Below, in pieces: positions 6,261 through 15,794 of a DNA stretch of 64,000 nt. How positions within the stretch are numbered: position 1 is the first letter of the stretch; the number at the start of each line of letters is the position of its first letter. The DNA is from an uncultured Prevotellaceae bacterium (GTDB lineage Bacteria > Bacteroidota > Bacteroidia > Bacteroidales > Bacteroidaceae). The translations under genes and the position numbers were made by a program. Below the pieces are notes generated by a model. The model was not told the origin of the DNA. It made no database searches and saw only the letters and a list, made by a program, of their open reading frames with translations. The stretch lies in assembly GCA_900315075.1 (NCBI GenBank), contig OMXV01000005.1, forward strand, positions 186,001 through 250,000, written 5' to 3'.

Positions 6261-8774
6261 TTAGAACGTCATCCTAAACATAAACCTTACGCCATGTTTA
6301 TGGGCAGTAGGAAGGTCATTATAGTTGAGGCGGCGGACATACTCCACATGGATGATTTTGAAGATGTTGTGGAGGCCGAGGATTAATTCTGCGTAGGGAC
6401 GCTTAGAGTCCAATGCGAAACTGCCCTCGGGGAACATCAGCCCGGCGTCGCCGTTGACAAATGGGTTGTTCTTGTCAGTGAGTTTCCCCCACAGACTTTT
6501 AATGCCGATGTACTCACGCCATTTCAGACGTTGGATGAGGGGGATGCGGTTGAGTATCTTGCCATTGAGGTCCCAGCTCACGTCGAGGCTCATGAAGCGG
6601 TCGGTGGGAAACTCCATGTTGTTCACTAAATTGAAGGTTTCATCCTCGATGATATACGATAGGTTGGCGGCTGGCATAATCAGCAGGTTGAAGGGCACGG
6701 CATCCCATTGGATACCACCTTTCAGATAAGCATCGATTTTGCCCCATGAACCCATCCAGAAACGTTTATAGATAGATGCTTCCGTCAGATTGTAACGGTA
6801 GTCTCCACCTAAGAATCCCTTGAAGCCCATCGTATGGCTTACTTTGAATACTGGGGCATCGAGGTTGATTGGCAAACGGCGTTGTTTGGTGTTGATATAT
6901 GTGCGGCCAGGTTCTAAGGTGAAGCCTAAGTGTGCCTCTGTGGTGCGGAAGGGGTCGAAATGCCATTCACCTGCCACTTCGTTCTTCTCGGTCTTCAGCC
7001 ATGCCTCGGTCTTCAGTCCCCATTCGGTTTCCCATTCAAAAGTGGCTTGTTGGCGGTTGTAGTACATCATCTTATTGACTTCCGACCATTTCAGTGCTGT
7101 GAAGACATTATCCTTGTCGGTGTGGACAAACTTGTCAGAGGGAGAACAAATGTCGTAGGTGGACATCACAGAGAATGTGCGCTTGGGGAACTCTCTTGGC
7201 AGATATTCTTTCTTGTTGAAAGAGTAGATAACCTCGCCTTTGTAATAATTGTTTCCTGTTCCCCATCCATGTGCATAGTAGCCAGTGAAAAACCAGTGCT
7301 TGTTGAGGTTTGCTGTGGTCTGTGCGCTGATACGGTTGCGCCAGCCATCGATGAAGTTGTGGGTAATCATCGTATTGATAGGACCTATGTCCACCTTGCT
7401 GGGGGTGCCGGGGGAACCGGTTTCCACGAAGTTCTCAATGAAGGCTTTTGCCACAAAGATGATGTATTTGAAACCTTTAAGGTTTTGCACGCGCTTGATA
7501 AAGGCATCCATCGACGACTCCGTCTCTGTCAGTTCCACCTTGCGGTATTGGTTCCAGAACGTCTCGTCGCGCATCATCGCATCGGCCTCCTTTCGCTCAC
7601 GAAGTTTGCCTTTGAACAGTTTTTCCGGAAGTTCGTCGAAGGCATAGTCGGAGATACGTGTCGTTCGTGTAACAAGGAAGCGAGAGATGAATTTTGCTAA
7701 TTTCAGTTCCACAATCATGTCATCCTGTGTCAACACCCACTCACCGTTGCTCAATTGCTCATACTCTTGTTCGATACGCAGATTCTCCACAAAATTGACA
7801 TCGCTGCGTGCCGGAATGGTCAATAGGCATCGCTTCACATGCAGTGTGCTGTCTTTCAGTATATACAACTGTCCGCGGAAACCGAAATCCTGAATGTTGG
7901 CAGGCACGAAATCTACTGTGTAGCAGGAGTCGCGGCCGATTTGGATGGTGTCACCGAGATAGAAATGATAGAATGAGATGGCTGTACGGCCGATGGGACT
8001 GGGGAAAGGATATTGTAACAGTCGCACATGGTCGTCGTAAATATCCACATCGGTGAATACATCCTTCATCACTACGTTTAGGATGTCGCCTGTCTCAATC
8101 AATTGGTTGATACCTGTGGTCTGTTGGCCTCGAATGATGTCGCGCTCTGTACGTGGCGACTTGCGGTATAGATGGTTGGTCAGTGTCTCATCTACAGACA
8201 GTGGGAGAATCAGCTTGTCGTTGTAGGGGCTGTTCTCAATACGGTCGATGAGCCAACGATGGCGGGAGAAAAAGCCACTGTCGATATCCTCGGGTTTGAT
8301 ATCATTGACCGATAGCGTAATCTTCTGATACTTATTATATTGATAGAAATCGTGGTTGGTCAGATCGGTAGCCTTTTTGGCTTCTATCACACGGCGCATC
8401 AATTCCACGGCGGGGTTGTCTTTGCGGCTATAACCACGACTGCGTTTTGCTTTCACTGTCACCTCTTCAAACTGGTGGACATCGGAGAGCAATTTCATCT
8501 CTATAACGTCTGGCGTGGCGCGCTTAATTTTGATGTTTTTGGGCTTATAGCCCACGGCAGAGACAGTCAAAGCCCATCCGTCATGGCGGTCGATGGAGAA
8601 AAAACCTGTAGAGTCACTTGCTACAGTTATTTTGTGCCCACGGTAAGCCACACTCACATTACGGATAGTATCGCCAGTGTTGAAATCTATGGCATAACCA
8701 CTTATCTGTGCCTTAGCACTGATAGCGGTTAGTAATAGTCCGAAGAGAAATGACATCCTAAAAAATCTCGTCAT
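6261..8774 (-). CDS. DUF5686 outer-membrane-type protein with carboxypeptidase-like N-terminal domain
   Basis: Secreted protein of 837 residues. A signal peptide covers about 1-22 (ending AKAQ). A CarboxypepD_reg-like beta-sandwich follows (about 23-95: ISGYAIDFNTGDTIRNVSVAY, SVGYKPK-type pattern), as in the N-terminal plug extensions of SusC/TonB-dependent receptors. The DUF5686 region then runs to the end, opening with KDNPAVELMRRVIEAK. The C-terminal 400 residues alternate aromatic and polar positions and finish in Phe (HGVRFMFRMTF), which is what an outer-membrane beta-barrel looks like. No TonB-box or catalytic motif was seen. The family is widespread in Bacteroidetes and its function is not established. 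It stands alone, convergent with the toxin-antitoxin genes. Confidence 0.85.
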   Translation of the reverse strand: MTRFFRMSFLFGLLLTAISAKAQISGYAIDFNTGDTIRNVSVAYRGHKITVASDSTGFFSIDRHDGWALTVSAVGYKPKNIKIKRATPDVIEMKLLSDVHQFEEVTVKAKRSRGYSRKDNPAVELMRRVIEAKKATDLTNHDFYQYNKYQKITLSVNDIKPEDIDSGFFSRHRWLIDRIENSPYNDKLILPLSVDETLTNHLYRKSPRTERDIIRGQQTTGINQLIETGDILNVVMKDVFTDVDIYDDHVRLLQYPFPSPIGRTAISFYHFYLGDTIQIGRDSCYTVDFVPANIQDFGFRGQLYILKDSTLHVKRCLLTIPARSDVNFVENLRIEQEYEQLSNGEWVLTQDDMIVELKLAKFISRFLVTRTTRISDYAFDELPEKLFKGKLRERKEADAMMRDETFWNQYRKVELTETESSMDAFIKRVQNLKGFKYIIFVAKAFIENFVETGSPGTPSKVDIGPINTMITHNFIDGWRNRISAQTTANLNKHWFFTGYYAHGWGTGNNYYKGEVIYSFNKKEYLPREFPKRTFSVMSTYDICSPSDKFVHTDKDNVFTALKWSEVNKMMYYNRQQATFEWETEWGLKTEAWLKTEKNEVAGEWHFDPFRTTEAHLGFTLEPGRTYINTKQRRLPINLDAPVFKVSHTMGFKGFLGGDYRYNLTEASIYKRFWMGSWGKIDAYLKGGIQWDAVPFNLLIMPAANLSYIIEDETFNLVNNMEFPTDRFMSLDVSWDLNGKILNRIPLIQRLKWREYIGIKSLWGKLTDKNNPFVNGDAGLMFPEGSFALDSKRPYAELILGLHNIFKIIHVEYVRRLNYNDLPTAHKHGVRFMFRMTF

Positions 8775-8844
8775 GTCTTTTATGCTTATTTCTTTAAATA
8801 GGTTTGTATATCAACAATTATATAACGTTATTTTATACTATATA

Positions 8845-9666
8845 TTATTCCTCAATTTCTTGTATTCCCTTGAGAATGCCCCGAGTAATGCTCGAGGTTG
8901 TCTCGCTTGGGGAATATCGGTAGAACGACATGGCATGGCCAATGGTTCGAAAGGCTGTTTTGACACCGGATGAGAACCCATTGCGCCCAGGACGGTATTC
9001 CCAGGTTTTGAGATGTGTCGTGGCATGACAATGAAGGTCTCTCTGAAGTAAAAACTCCGCTCGTTTTTCCTCGACCTCAGAGAAGGGTATCTCGTTGTCA
9101 GAGAAGCCGAAACAGTCAATCAGCATTCTACCCTGAAGATTGGCAAGACGGGTGGTGTCGGTTTGTTTCAACCAGTTTTCCAACTTCACGAAGTCCACCC
9201 TGTCGCCTTCGTTGCGCAGGAGTACGCCCATGTCGAGGATTCCTCGTATATAACTCTTGCCCGTGTACATGTTGTTGATGGTCTGAATGATGACGGCCAA
9301 CATATTTCGTGTGGCATACGACTGGTCTTCGTCGGCATATTCTTTTTTTATCAGGTCGGCCAGTTGATGCTCATGCCGCTTGTTGTAAAGGAATAATTTG
9401 TTGAATTTGTATAGGTCGGAGAATGACTGGCGGGTTGTCGATGCCAATATCCCTTTGATGGTATCAATTTCGCTCTGAGGGATATTGAGGTTGTCATCGT
9501 AAAAGTATTTCTCGATGCCTGTAGCATAATATGACAGCACATGATGATGCTCGGCCAACTTCGTCAGTTGACTCCATTTATAGGCATTGAGCATGCCGAT
9601 GGGTTTACGGTCGTCAAATGCTCCATGTCGCAGTATGTTGATAAAATTCTTTACCAGTATGCTCAT
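8845..9666 (-). CDS. helical protein, possibly a degenerate nucleotidyltransferase-5-like protein
   Basis: 273 residues, no signal peptide, mostly alpha-helical. The opening (KWSQLTKLAEHHHVLSYYATGI) and the middle (YIRGILDMGVLLRNEGDRVDFVKLENWLKQ, then RMLIDCFGF) recall the parts that flank the catalytic core in the uncharacterised NTP_transf_5 family of Bacteroidetes. However, no GSxxxDxD-type core is visible. It could be a core-less paralogue or an unrelated helical protein. It lies 70 bases upstream of the DUF5686 gene on the same strand and may share its transcript. The product ends in a short EIEE tail. Confidence 0.6.
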   Translation of the reverse strand: MSILVKNFINILRHGAFDDRKPIGMLNAYKWSQLTKLAEHHHVLSYYATGIEKYFYDDNLNIPQSEIDTIKGILASTTRQSFSDLYKFNKLFLYNKRHEHQLADLIKKEYADEDQSYATRNMLAVIIQTINNMYTGKSYIRGILDMGVLLRNEGDRVDFVKLENWLKQTDTTRLANLQGRMLIDCFGFSDNEIPFSEVEEKRAEFLLQRDLHCHATTHLKTWEYRPGRNGFSSGVKTAFRTIGHAMSFYRYSPSETTSSITRGILKGIQEIEE

Positions 9667-9749
9667 ATATTTAGACTTTATTCCTTAGTTGTTGACGAAA
9701 AATCGCAATGTCGAAATTACGAATTTTCAATTTCCAATCTTCAATTATT

Positions 9750-9833
9750 AATTTCCATTTTTAGCTTCGCTGATTTTTGTCACGACTCGGCATAGTTCAA
9801 ACAAGTTCGACTCTGCTCTCGCTGCTCCAAAAA
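9750..9833. repeat. 84-bp dispersed intergenic element, copy 1
   Basis: Almost the same as 26683-26766, with four mismatches by eye across 84 positions. The core is TTTTTGTCACGACTCGGCAT followed by AGTTCAAACAAGTTC. Both copies begin with AATTTCCA and run into a CAATCTTCAAT array. It lies at the 5' side of the helical-protein gene and carries no gene. Confidence 0.85.
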
Positions 9834-9883
9834 TTCAATCTTCAATCTTGAATGTATAATGTCCCTTTAACTCCCCTTCAATT

Positions 9884-11164
9884 CTACGAGTACCTCCTCG
9901 GGTATCTCAATAGAATCGCAATCAATGCCACGACACCTAATAGCATGGGGTAGTAGAGGCATGGAATAATCTCTATAGGATTCACCGCAGCCAGTCCAGC
10001 TCCCATCAGCACTTGTGCACCATAAGGTATCAAACCTTGCACACAACATGAGAATGTATCGAGAATGCTGGCGCATTTACGGTTGTCGAGTCCATATTTA
10101 TCGCCTATCTTTTTCGATATGTCTCCCACAGTGAGGATGGCCACGGTGTTATTGGCTGTGCAGACGCCCACGATGCTCACTAAGGCGGCAATCGATAGTT
10201 CAGCACCACGCTTGTTGTGTACGTGGGCTGTCAGTTTGCTAATGATATAATCGATGCCGCCATTCAGGCGGATAATCTCTAAGAGACCGCCAGCCATCAT
10301 TGTGATGATAATGAGTTCGCCCATGTTGGTGATACCTGTACCCATGGAGGAAAACCATCCAAAGAGGTCGTAGGAGCCATAAATCATGCCAAACACCCCC
10401 GTGCACAGCAAGCCGATGGCAAGTACGGCCATCACGTTCATGCCAAAGATGGCTGTAATAAGTACCACGAGATAAGGGGCTACCTTCAGATATTCCACTT
10501 CGGGTACGTTTGTTGGGCTGTTCACTCCCGCGCCCATGACCACATAGATGATGAGGATAATGAGAGCTGCGGGTAGGGTGATAAACAGGTTCACGCGGAA
10601 CTTGTCGCTCAGTTTGCACCCTTGGGTGCTTGTGGCGATAATCGTGGTGTCGGAGATGAATGACAGATTGTCGCCAAAAAACGAACCACCAACCACCACG
10701 CCCACGAGGAAGGCCGTGCTAATACCCGTAGATGCGGCAAGTCCGGCAGCAATGGGGCACAATGCCACGATGGTGCCTACACTTGTGCCTATCGAGAGAG
10801 AGATGAAGCAAGATGCCACAAATAGTCCGGCAAGAATCATGTTGCCTGGAAGAAGCGAGAGAGTGAGGTTGACGGTTGCGTCAATGCTCCCCATCTCTTT
10901 CGCTGAGTTGGCAAAGGCACCTGCCATGACGAAAATCCACAGCATCAGGATTAAGTTCTCTGTACTCGCACCGCGGCTGTAGTGGAAGATGCGTTTCTTT
11001 AGGGGAAGTCCCCCGGATATGGCAATGGCATAGATGCTTGCAAGCATGAATGCCACAGTGAGAGGCACCTTGTAGAAATCATTGGCAATGATAGACGTTG
11101 CCAGATAGATAACTACAAACACAATTAGTGGGCTGAGGGCCAAGATGCCTTTCTTGTTGCTCAT
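9884..11164 (-). CDS. NhaC-family Na+/H+ antiporter-like transporter
   Basis: Integral membrane protein of 426 residues with about eleven predicted helices. The segment GGSFFGDNLSFISDTTIIAT (about 160-180) is the NhaC family signature, and TANNTVAILTVGD (about 335-350) is the matching second conserved loop. NhaC proteins exchange Na+ for H+; some relatives move organic acids such as malate/lactate. Its ATG lies 2 bases past the uxaA stop, so the two genes are co-transcribed. This suggests it serves hexuronate growth, either by pH/Na+ balance or by moving an acidic sugar or end product. The latter is inference. Confidence 0.85.
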   Translation of the reverse strand: MSNKKGILALSPLIVFVVIYLATSIIANDFYKVPLTVAFMLASIYAIAISGGLPLKKRIFHYSRGASTENLILMLWIFVMAGAFANSAKEMGSIDATVNLTLSLLPGNMILAGLFVASCFISLSIGTSVGTIVALCPIAAGLAASTGISTAFLVGVVVGGSFFGDNLSFISDTTIIATSTQGCKLSDKFRVNLFITLPAALIILIIYVVMGAGVNSPTNVPEVEYLKVAPYLVVLITAIFGMNVMAVLAIGLLCTGVFGMIYGSYDLFGWFSSMGTGITNMGELIIITMMAGGLLEIIRLNGGIDYIISKLTAHVHNKRGAELSIAALVSIVGVCTANNTVAILTVGDISKKIGDKYGLDNRKCASILDTFSCCVQGLIPYGAQVLMGAGLAAVNPIEIIPCLYYPMLLGVVALIAILLRYPRRYS

Positions 11165-11166
11165 TC

Positions 11167-12663
11167 TTACAGCGTCACGCCGTTTTTAAAGATGGATATC
11201 TCACGATAGCCATTGATTTCATTGCGAGTTTTCTCGCCATTGGCCACGGAGACGATTTTGTCAATAAATTCACGCAGTAGTTCCTCCATCGAAGTACCTT
11301 CCACCAATTTGCCAGCGTTGAAGTCTATCCAGTTGGGCTTACGCTCGAAAAGACTGGTGTTGGTTGAGATTTTCATTGTGGGGATGAAGGTACCGAATGG
11401 GGTGCCACGGCCGGTGGTGAACAGTACAATCTGACAACCGGCAGAGGCTAACGCCGTAGAGGCGACAAGGTCGTTGCCAGGGGCGGAGAGAAGGTTCAGA
11501 CCTGTTTCCTGAAGTCGGTCGCCGTAGGCGAGGACACCACGGACGGGTGCACGACCGCATTTCTGTGTACAGCCTAAAGCTTTATCTTCGAGGGTAGAGA
11601 TGCCACCGGCTTTGTTGCCAGGTGAAGGATTCTCACCCACTGGCTCACCATGACTGAGGAAATATTCCTTGAAATCGTTCACCAGCTTTACTGTCTGTTC
11701 AAACAGTTCGGGTGTCTCGCAGCGGTTCATCAGGATGGTCTCAGCACCAAACATCTCGGGAACTTCGGTGAGAATTGATGTGCCTCCCTGGGCCACGAGG
11801 TAGTCGGAGAACTCGCCCACGAGTGGATTGGCGGTGATGCCACTGAAACCATCGCTACCACCACATTTCAAACCTACACGAAGCTTGCTTAGTGGACATA
11901 CCTCGCGGCGGTCTTCACGGGCGATGGCATACAGCTCGCGCAGGATGTGCATACCAGCTTCTATCTCGTCGCCATCAACTTTCTGGGTGACAAGCAGGCG
12001 GATGCGGTCTTTGTCGTAGTCGCCAAGCATCTCCATGAATTGCTCAGGTTGGTTGTTTTCACAGCCAAGACCTACCACCAGCACAGCACCAGCATTGGGG
12101 TGGAGCACAATGTCGCGGAGAACCTTACGAGTGTTCTCATGGTCCTCACTCAACTGCGAACAGCCATAGTTGTGGTGCCATGTATGGATGGCGTCAATGT
12201 CGGCACAGCCAGTCTCCTCTTTTAGTAGGGTGGCTAACTGTTCTGCAATGCCGTTTACGCATCCTACTGTGGGGACAATCCACACCTCGTTGCGGATACC
12301 TACCTCGCCATTCTTACGCACATAGCCTTGGAAGGTACGGCCTTCGTTTTTAATTTTCAGCGGTTCGTCCACAGGATTGTATTCGTAGGTCAATGTGCCC
12401 GAGAGGTTTGTCTTTAGATTATTTTCATTAATCCATTCTCCTGCTTTCAGGTCATGGAGGGCATGACCGATGGGGTAGCCATATTTGATGATGTTGCCGC
12501 CTGTGGCTGTATCCTTGATGAGCAACTTGTGCCCCACGGGGGTATCTTGTGCTATTTCTATCTCGTTGTTGTCAACAACAATGTGTTCTCCTTGTTTAAA
12601 GGAACGAAGGCAGACAACCACAGAGTCTGCTGGATTGATTTTTATAAATGATGTTGGATTCAT
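11167..12663 (-). CDS. uxaA: D-altronate dehydratase
   Basis: 498-residue UxaA/GarD-family enzyme converting D-altronate to 2-keto-3-deoxygluconate (KDG), the third step of galacturonate breakdown. The N-terminal SAF-type domain (about 1-95; DTATGGNIIKYGYPIGHAL) is followed by the catalytic part with VPTVGCVNGIAEQLA, HTWHHNYGCSQL and the cysteine/histidine-rich LKCGGSDGFSGITANPLVG motif typical of UxaA. CGRAPVRGVLAYG and TTGRGTPFG are further family marks. Length matches the family (about 495). It sits between a lacI-type regulator gene (64 bases upstream) and nhaC. KDG kinase and KDPG aldolase are on the opposite strand beyond the regulator. GarD (galactarate) is an alternative specificity, but the kdgK/eda neighbours favour altronate. 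Confidence 0.92.
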   Translation of the reverse strand: MNPTSFIKINPADSVVVCLRSFKQGEHIVVDNNEIEIAQDTPVGHKLLIKDTATGGNIIKYGYPIGHALHDLKAGEWINENNLKTNLSGTLTYEYNPVDEPLKIKNEGRTFQGYVRKNGEVGIRNEVWIVPTVGCVNGIAEQLATLLKEETGCADIDAIHTWHHNYGCSQLSEDHENTRKVLRDIVLHPNAGAVLVVGLGCENNQPEQFMEMLGDYDKDRIRLLVTQKVDGDEIEAGMHILRELYAIAREDRREVCPLSKLRVGLKCGGSDGFSGITANPLVGEFSDYLVAQGGTSILTEVPEMFGAETILMNRCETPELFEQTVKLVNDFKEYFLSHGEPVGENPSPGNKAGGISTLEDKALGCTQKCGRAPVRGVLAYGDRLQETGLNLLSAPGNDLVASTALASAGCQIVLFTTGRGTPFGTFIPTMKISTNTSLFERKPNWIDFNAGKLVEGTSMEELLREFIDKIVSVANGEKTRNEINGYREISIFKNGVTL

Positions 12664-12727
12664 ATAAATTGAATTGAAATGTAGATAGTATATAGTTAAA
12701 AAGTAGTAATTGTCTTTCTTCTCCCCG

Positions 12728-13792
12728 TCAAATCATCGTGCGCTGATAGAAATCTACATTCTCCTTAATCAGCACCTCAATGGGCATGTAGTTGACTGGT
12801 TTGACTTCTTTTTTCAGCACGATAGCGTTGAAAAGAGTTTCCACGCAGTAATAACCTTGCATGTAGGCATGTTGAGCTATCAAGAATGAGATACTTCCCT
12901 GGCGCAGACATTCTGCGTTTTTCTGTACCATGTCATACCCCATGATTTGAACATAACGGCGGTTGGTGCGGAGTAAGAACTCGCCCACAATATGAGCCTT
13001 CGAACAGAATGTGATACAATGATGAACATTCGGATGAGAGGTGAAAAACTTCTCCAGAATGTTATCGTAGGTTTCACGACTTTCGTCTAAAGGCAGATTT
13101 ACTTCCGTAATCTTGATGTTGGGGAAATGGTCGTGCATATAGTGGCGGAATCCCACTTCGCGGTTGTCCTGCTGTTTACTTGCCACACGGCCGTTTTTCA
13201 TTTGCTTCATCATCATGATTTCCGTGTTGTTCATTGCAATCATCATCAGCACTTTCGCTGCGAAATAGCCACTGCAGAATGAATCTTGACCATAAAACGA
13301 CAGTGGTTTCAAGTCGGGCATATATGAGTCGAGGAGCACGAAGGGAATGTTTTGCTCATGCAAGATGTCTGTAAACTGCCGTGTAATGGCAAGCTGGCTT
13401 GGGACAATGATAACGCCATCGGGCTTAGCTTCCAGGCAAGTCTGATAGGCTTCCTCGAATGTTGCGTCATCGAAACGGTTGTAGTAAAGCAATTTCACAT
13501 CGACATGAAAATCACGACGAGTCTCACGGGCTTTCATCGCACCCTCTTCTATCTCTTCCCAGTAGGCCTCAGAAGCGTGTTTGGGCATGATGAAATAGAA
13601 AGTATATGACCGGTTGTAGGCCAGGGCACTGGCATACATGTTGGGCTGATAATTCATCTCTGAGAGTGCTTTCTCCACTTTTTCACGTGCTGGTGGAGAG
13701 ACGTTGGGACGATTGTGGAGAACACGGTCCACCGTGCCTACCGACACGCCAGCCCTGGCGGCGATATCCTTGATTCTGATTTTATCGTTCAT
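12728..13792 (-). CDS. LacI-family transcriptional regulator of the hexuronate genes
   Basis: 354 residues. A LacI helix-turn-helix covers 1-55 (IRIKDIAARAGVSVGTVDRVLHNRPNVSPPAREKV with the hinge helix at ALAYNRS). The periplasmic-binding-protein-like effector domain follows, including DGVIIVPSQLAI and SFYGQDSFCSGYFAAKV. The C-terminal part (SISFLIAQHAYMQGYYCVETLF) matches sugar-binding LacI members. It is encoded between uxaA/nhaC (same strand, downstream) and kdgK/eda (divergent). It therefore most likely controls both sides of the locus, with a KDG- or hexuronate-type effector; the effector is inference. Confidence 0.88.
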   Translation of the reverse strand: MNDKIRIKDIAARAGVSVGTVDRVLHNRPNVSPPAREKVEKALSEMNYQPNMYASALAYNRSYTFYFIMPKHASEAYWEEIEEGAMKARETRRDFHVDVKLLYYNRFDDATFEEAYQTCLEAKPDGVIIVPSQLAITRQFTDILHEQNIPFVLLDSYMPDLKPLSFYGQDSFCSGYFAAKVLMMIAMNNTEIMMMKQMKNGRVASKQQDNREVGFRHYMHDHFPNIKITEVNLPLDESRETYDNILEKFFTSHPNVHHCITFCSKAHIVGEFLLRTNRRYVQIMGYDMVQKNAECLRQGSISFLIAQHAYMQGYYCVETLFNAIVLKKEVKPVNYMPIEVLIKENVDFYQRTMI

Positions 13793-13840
13793 GAGAACAG
13801 AAAGTGGCCAATTTAATTATGTGATATTGTTTTGAAAATG

Positions 13841-13848
13841 CAAAAATA
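13841..13848 (-). promoter_or_regulatory. -7 element of the regulator gene
   Basis: TATTTTTG on the minus strand fits TAnnTTTG, about 48 bases before the ATG at 13792. A small hairpin TGTGC-GAAA-GCACA lies just upstream (about 13866-13878) and could be an operator. No second half-site was found to support that. Confidence 0.5.
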
Positions 13849-13943
13849 GCAATATTTGTTGAATTGTGCGAAAGCACAGTGCCATAAATGCAAAAAAAAA
13901 CATATTTTTTGATATTTTATTTCGTTAGTAGCGGAAAATTGAC

Positions 13944-13951
13944 TATTTTTG
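13944..13951 (+). promoter_or_regulatory. -7 element of kdgK-eda
   Basis: TATTTTTG on the plus strand fits TAnnTTTG, giving a leader of about 95 bases before the kdgK ATG at 14053. The upstream element is weak. Confidence 0.5.
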
Positions 13952-14052
13952 TGCTCGCATACAGTTTTCAAAGACTTAAGGTGCAATTCTTTTATAAGAC
14001 ACCTTGGCATAAATAATCAATTTCTATAATCTATAAAATCAAAATCAAAAAA

Positions 14053-15078
14053 ATGGCAAAAGTTGTAACATTGGGCGAAATTATGCTTCGCTTGTCTTCA
14101 CCAGGACAGAAGAGATTTATTCAAAGTGATTTTTTCGATGTCGTCTATGGCGGCGGCGAGGCAAATGTGGCTGTTAGTGCTGCTAATTATGGCCACGAGG
14201 CATATTTCGTCACAAAACTTCCTAAGCATGAAATCGGACAGTGCGCTGTTAACGCATTGAGACGATATGGGGTCAACACCGAGTTTATCGCAAGGGGCGG
14301 TAACAGAGTTGGTATCTATTTCCTTGAGACTGGAGCTTCGATGAGGCCATCGAAGGTTATCTACGACAGAGCTGGTAGTTCCATCGCAGAGGCTGATCCC
14401 GAGGACTTCGACTTCGACAAAATCATGGAGGGCGCACAGTGGTTCCACTGGAGTGGCATAACCCCAGCCATCAGCGACAAGGCTGCAGAACTGACACGCT
14501 TGGCTTGTGAGGCTGCTAAAAGACATGGCGTCACCGTGAGTTGTGACCTCAACTTCCGTAAAAAACTATGGACATCCGAGAAAGCACAGAGCATTATGAA
14601 ACCTCTTATGAAGTATGTGGATGTATGCATCGGCAACGAGGAAGACGCACAGCTCTGTCTCGGATTCAAGCCAGAGGCTGATGTCGAGGGCGGCAAAACC
14701 GACGCTGAGGGATATTATGGCATCTTCAAAGGAATGATGGAAACTTTCGGATTCAAGTATGTGGTGAGCACACTCCGCGAATCGTTCTCGGCATCCCATA
14801 ATGGATGGAAAGCCCTTATCTATAACGGAAAGGATTTCTATCAGAGCAAGCGTTATGATATCATGCCTATTATTGACCGTGTAGGTGGTGGCGACTCTTT
14901 CTCTGGTGGTCTCATCCATGGACTGCTCACCTATCCTGAAGACCAAGGCAAGGCATTGGAGTTTGCAGTGGCTGCATCAGCACTTAAGCATACCATTCCT
15001 GGCGATTTCAACCTTGTTTCCAAAGAGGAAGTAGAAAACCTCGCTGGTGGTGATGCCTCAGGAAGAGTACAAAGATAG
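14053..15078 (+). CDS. kdgK: 2-dehydro-3-deoxygluconokinase
   Basis: 341-residue PfkB/ribokinase-family sugar kinase phosphorylating KDG to KDPG. The start MAKVVTLGEIMLRLS and the sugar-binding VYGGGEANVAVSAANYG (about 32-49) are PfkB motif 1. The C-terminal DRVGGGDSFSGGLIHGLL (about 274-292) is PfkB motif 2, with catalytic Asp281 in GGGD and the anion hole. AADPEDFDFDKIMEGAQWFHWSG-type spacing matches KdgK rather than fructokinase. It is followed by eda after 27 bases, and the pair completes the lower Entner-Doudoroff branch fed by uxaA. Divergent transcription from the regulator suggests shared control. Confidence 0.93.
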   Translation: MAKVVTLGEIMLRLSSPGQKRFIQSDFFDVVYGGGEANVAVSAANYGHEAYFVTKLPKHEIGQCAVNALRRYGVNTEFIARGGNRVGIYFLETGASMRPSKVIYDRAGSSIAEADPEDFDFDKIMEGAQWFHWSGITPAISDKAAELTRLACEAAKRHGVTVSCDLNFRKKLWTSEKAQSIMKPLMKYVDVCIGNEEDAQLCLGFKPEADVEGGKTDAEGYYGIFKGMMETFGFKYVVSTLRESFSASHNGWKALIYNGKDFYQSKRYDIMPIIDRVGGGDSFSGGLIHGLLTYPEDQGKALEFAVAASALKHTIPGDFNLVSKEEVENLAGGDASGRVQR

Positions 15079-15105
15079 TAAAAACTAAAAACAGACAATT
15101 AAAAA

Positions 15106-15777
15106 ATGGCTCGATTTAATAAAGTTCAAGTTATAACAGCAATGAAGGAGACTGGCATGGTGCCGGTTTTCTATGACAAAGATGCTGAAATCGTGAAAAA
15201 TGTCGTCAAGGCATGCTACGATGGAGGCGTTAGAGTGTTCGAATTCACCAACCGTGGTGACTTTGCCCACGAGGTCTTTAATGAGGTCAATAAATGGGTC
15301 ATCGACAACTGTCCCGATATGATTATGGGTGTCGGTACCGTGGTTGACCCTGCCACAGCAGCCCTGTATCTGCAATTGGGTGCCAACTTCATCGTTGGTC
15401 CAAACTTCAACCCCGCTATCTGCGAAGTGTGCAACAGAAGGCTCGTGCCTTATAGCCCTGGATGTGGCTCGGTGAGCGAGATCAACAATGCACAGGCTAT
15501 GGGATGTGATGTCACCAAGGTATTCCCTGCCGGAAACGTTGGTGGACCATCGTTTGTCAAGAATGTTATGGCGCCACTGAGATGGTCCAACATCATGGTT
15601 ACAGGTGGTGTGGCTCCCGACGAGGAGAACCTCACCAACTGGATTAAGGCTGGTGTGCTCTGCGTGGGCATGGGCTCCAAACTCTTCCCCAAAGAAGTGG
15701 TGGCTGCCGGCAACTGGCAGGCTGTCACAGACAAGTGCATCGAGGCTCTTGGTTATATAGCCAAGGCAAGAGGATAA
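15106..15777 (+). CDS. eda: KDPG aldolase (2-dehydro-3-deoxyphosphogluconate aldolase)
   Basis: 223-residue class I aldolase splitting KDPG into pyruvate and glyceraldehyde-3-phosphate. [10 protein letters not shown] (about 42-51) carries the catalytic Glu of the EITLR-type motif. [17 protein letters not shown] carries the Schiff-base lysine, Lys138. The phosphate site is seen in [20 protein letters not shown]. Length is near the usual 205-220. Second gene of the kdgK operon, followed by a hairpin-forming repeat. It could also split 2-keto-4-hydroxyglutarate, as many Eda enzymes do. Confidence 0.93.
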   Translation: MARFNKVQVITAMKETGMVPVFYDKDAEIVKNVVKACYDGGVRVFEFTNRGDFAHEVFNEVNKWVIDNCPDMIMGVGTVVDPATAALYLQLGANFIVGPNFNPAICEVCNRRLVPYSPGCGSVSEINNAQAMGCDVTKVFPAGNVGGPSFVKNVMAPLRWSNIMVTGGVAPDEENLTNWIKAGVLCVGMGSKLFPKEVVAAGNWQAVTDKCIEALGYIAKARG

Positions 15778-15794
15778 TTTGTGAAGTTATTCAG

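Noticed and set aside
6930-7700. 256-codon plus-strand frame inside the DUF5686 gene
   Set aside because: Antisense to a well-supported gene, with no recognisable motif or start signal.
13866-13878. LacI operator at the small GTGC-GAAA-GCAC hairpin
   Set aside because: A single short palindrome without a second copy near uxaA or kdgK is not enough to call an operator.
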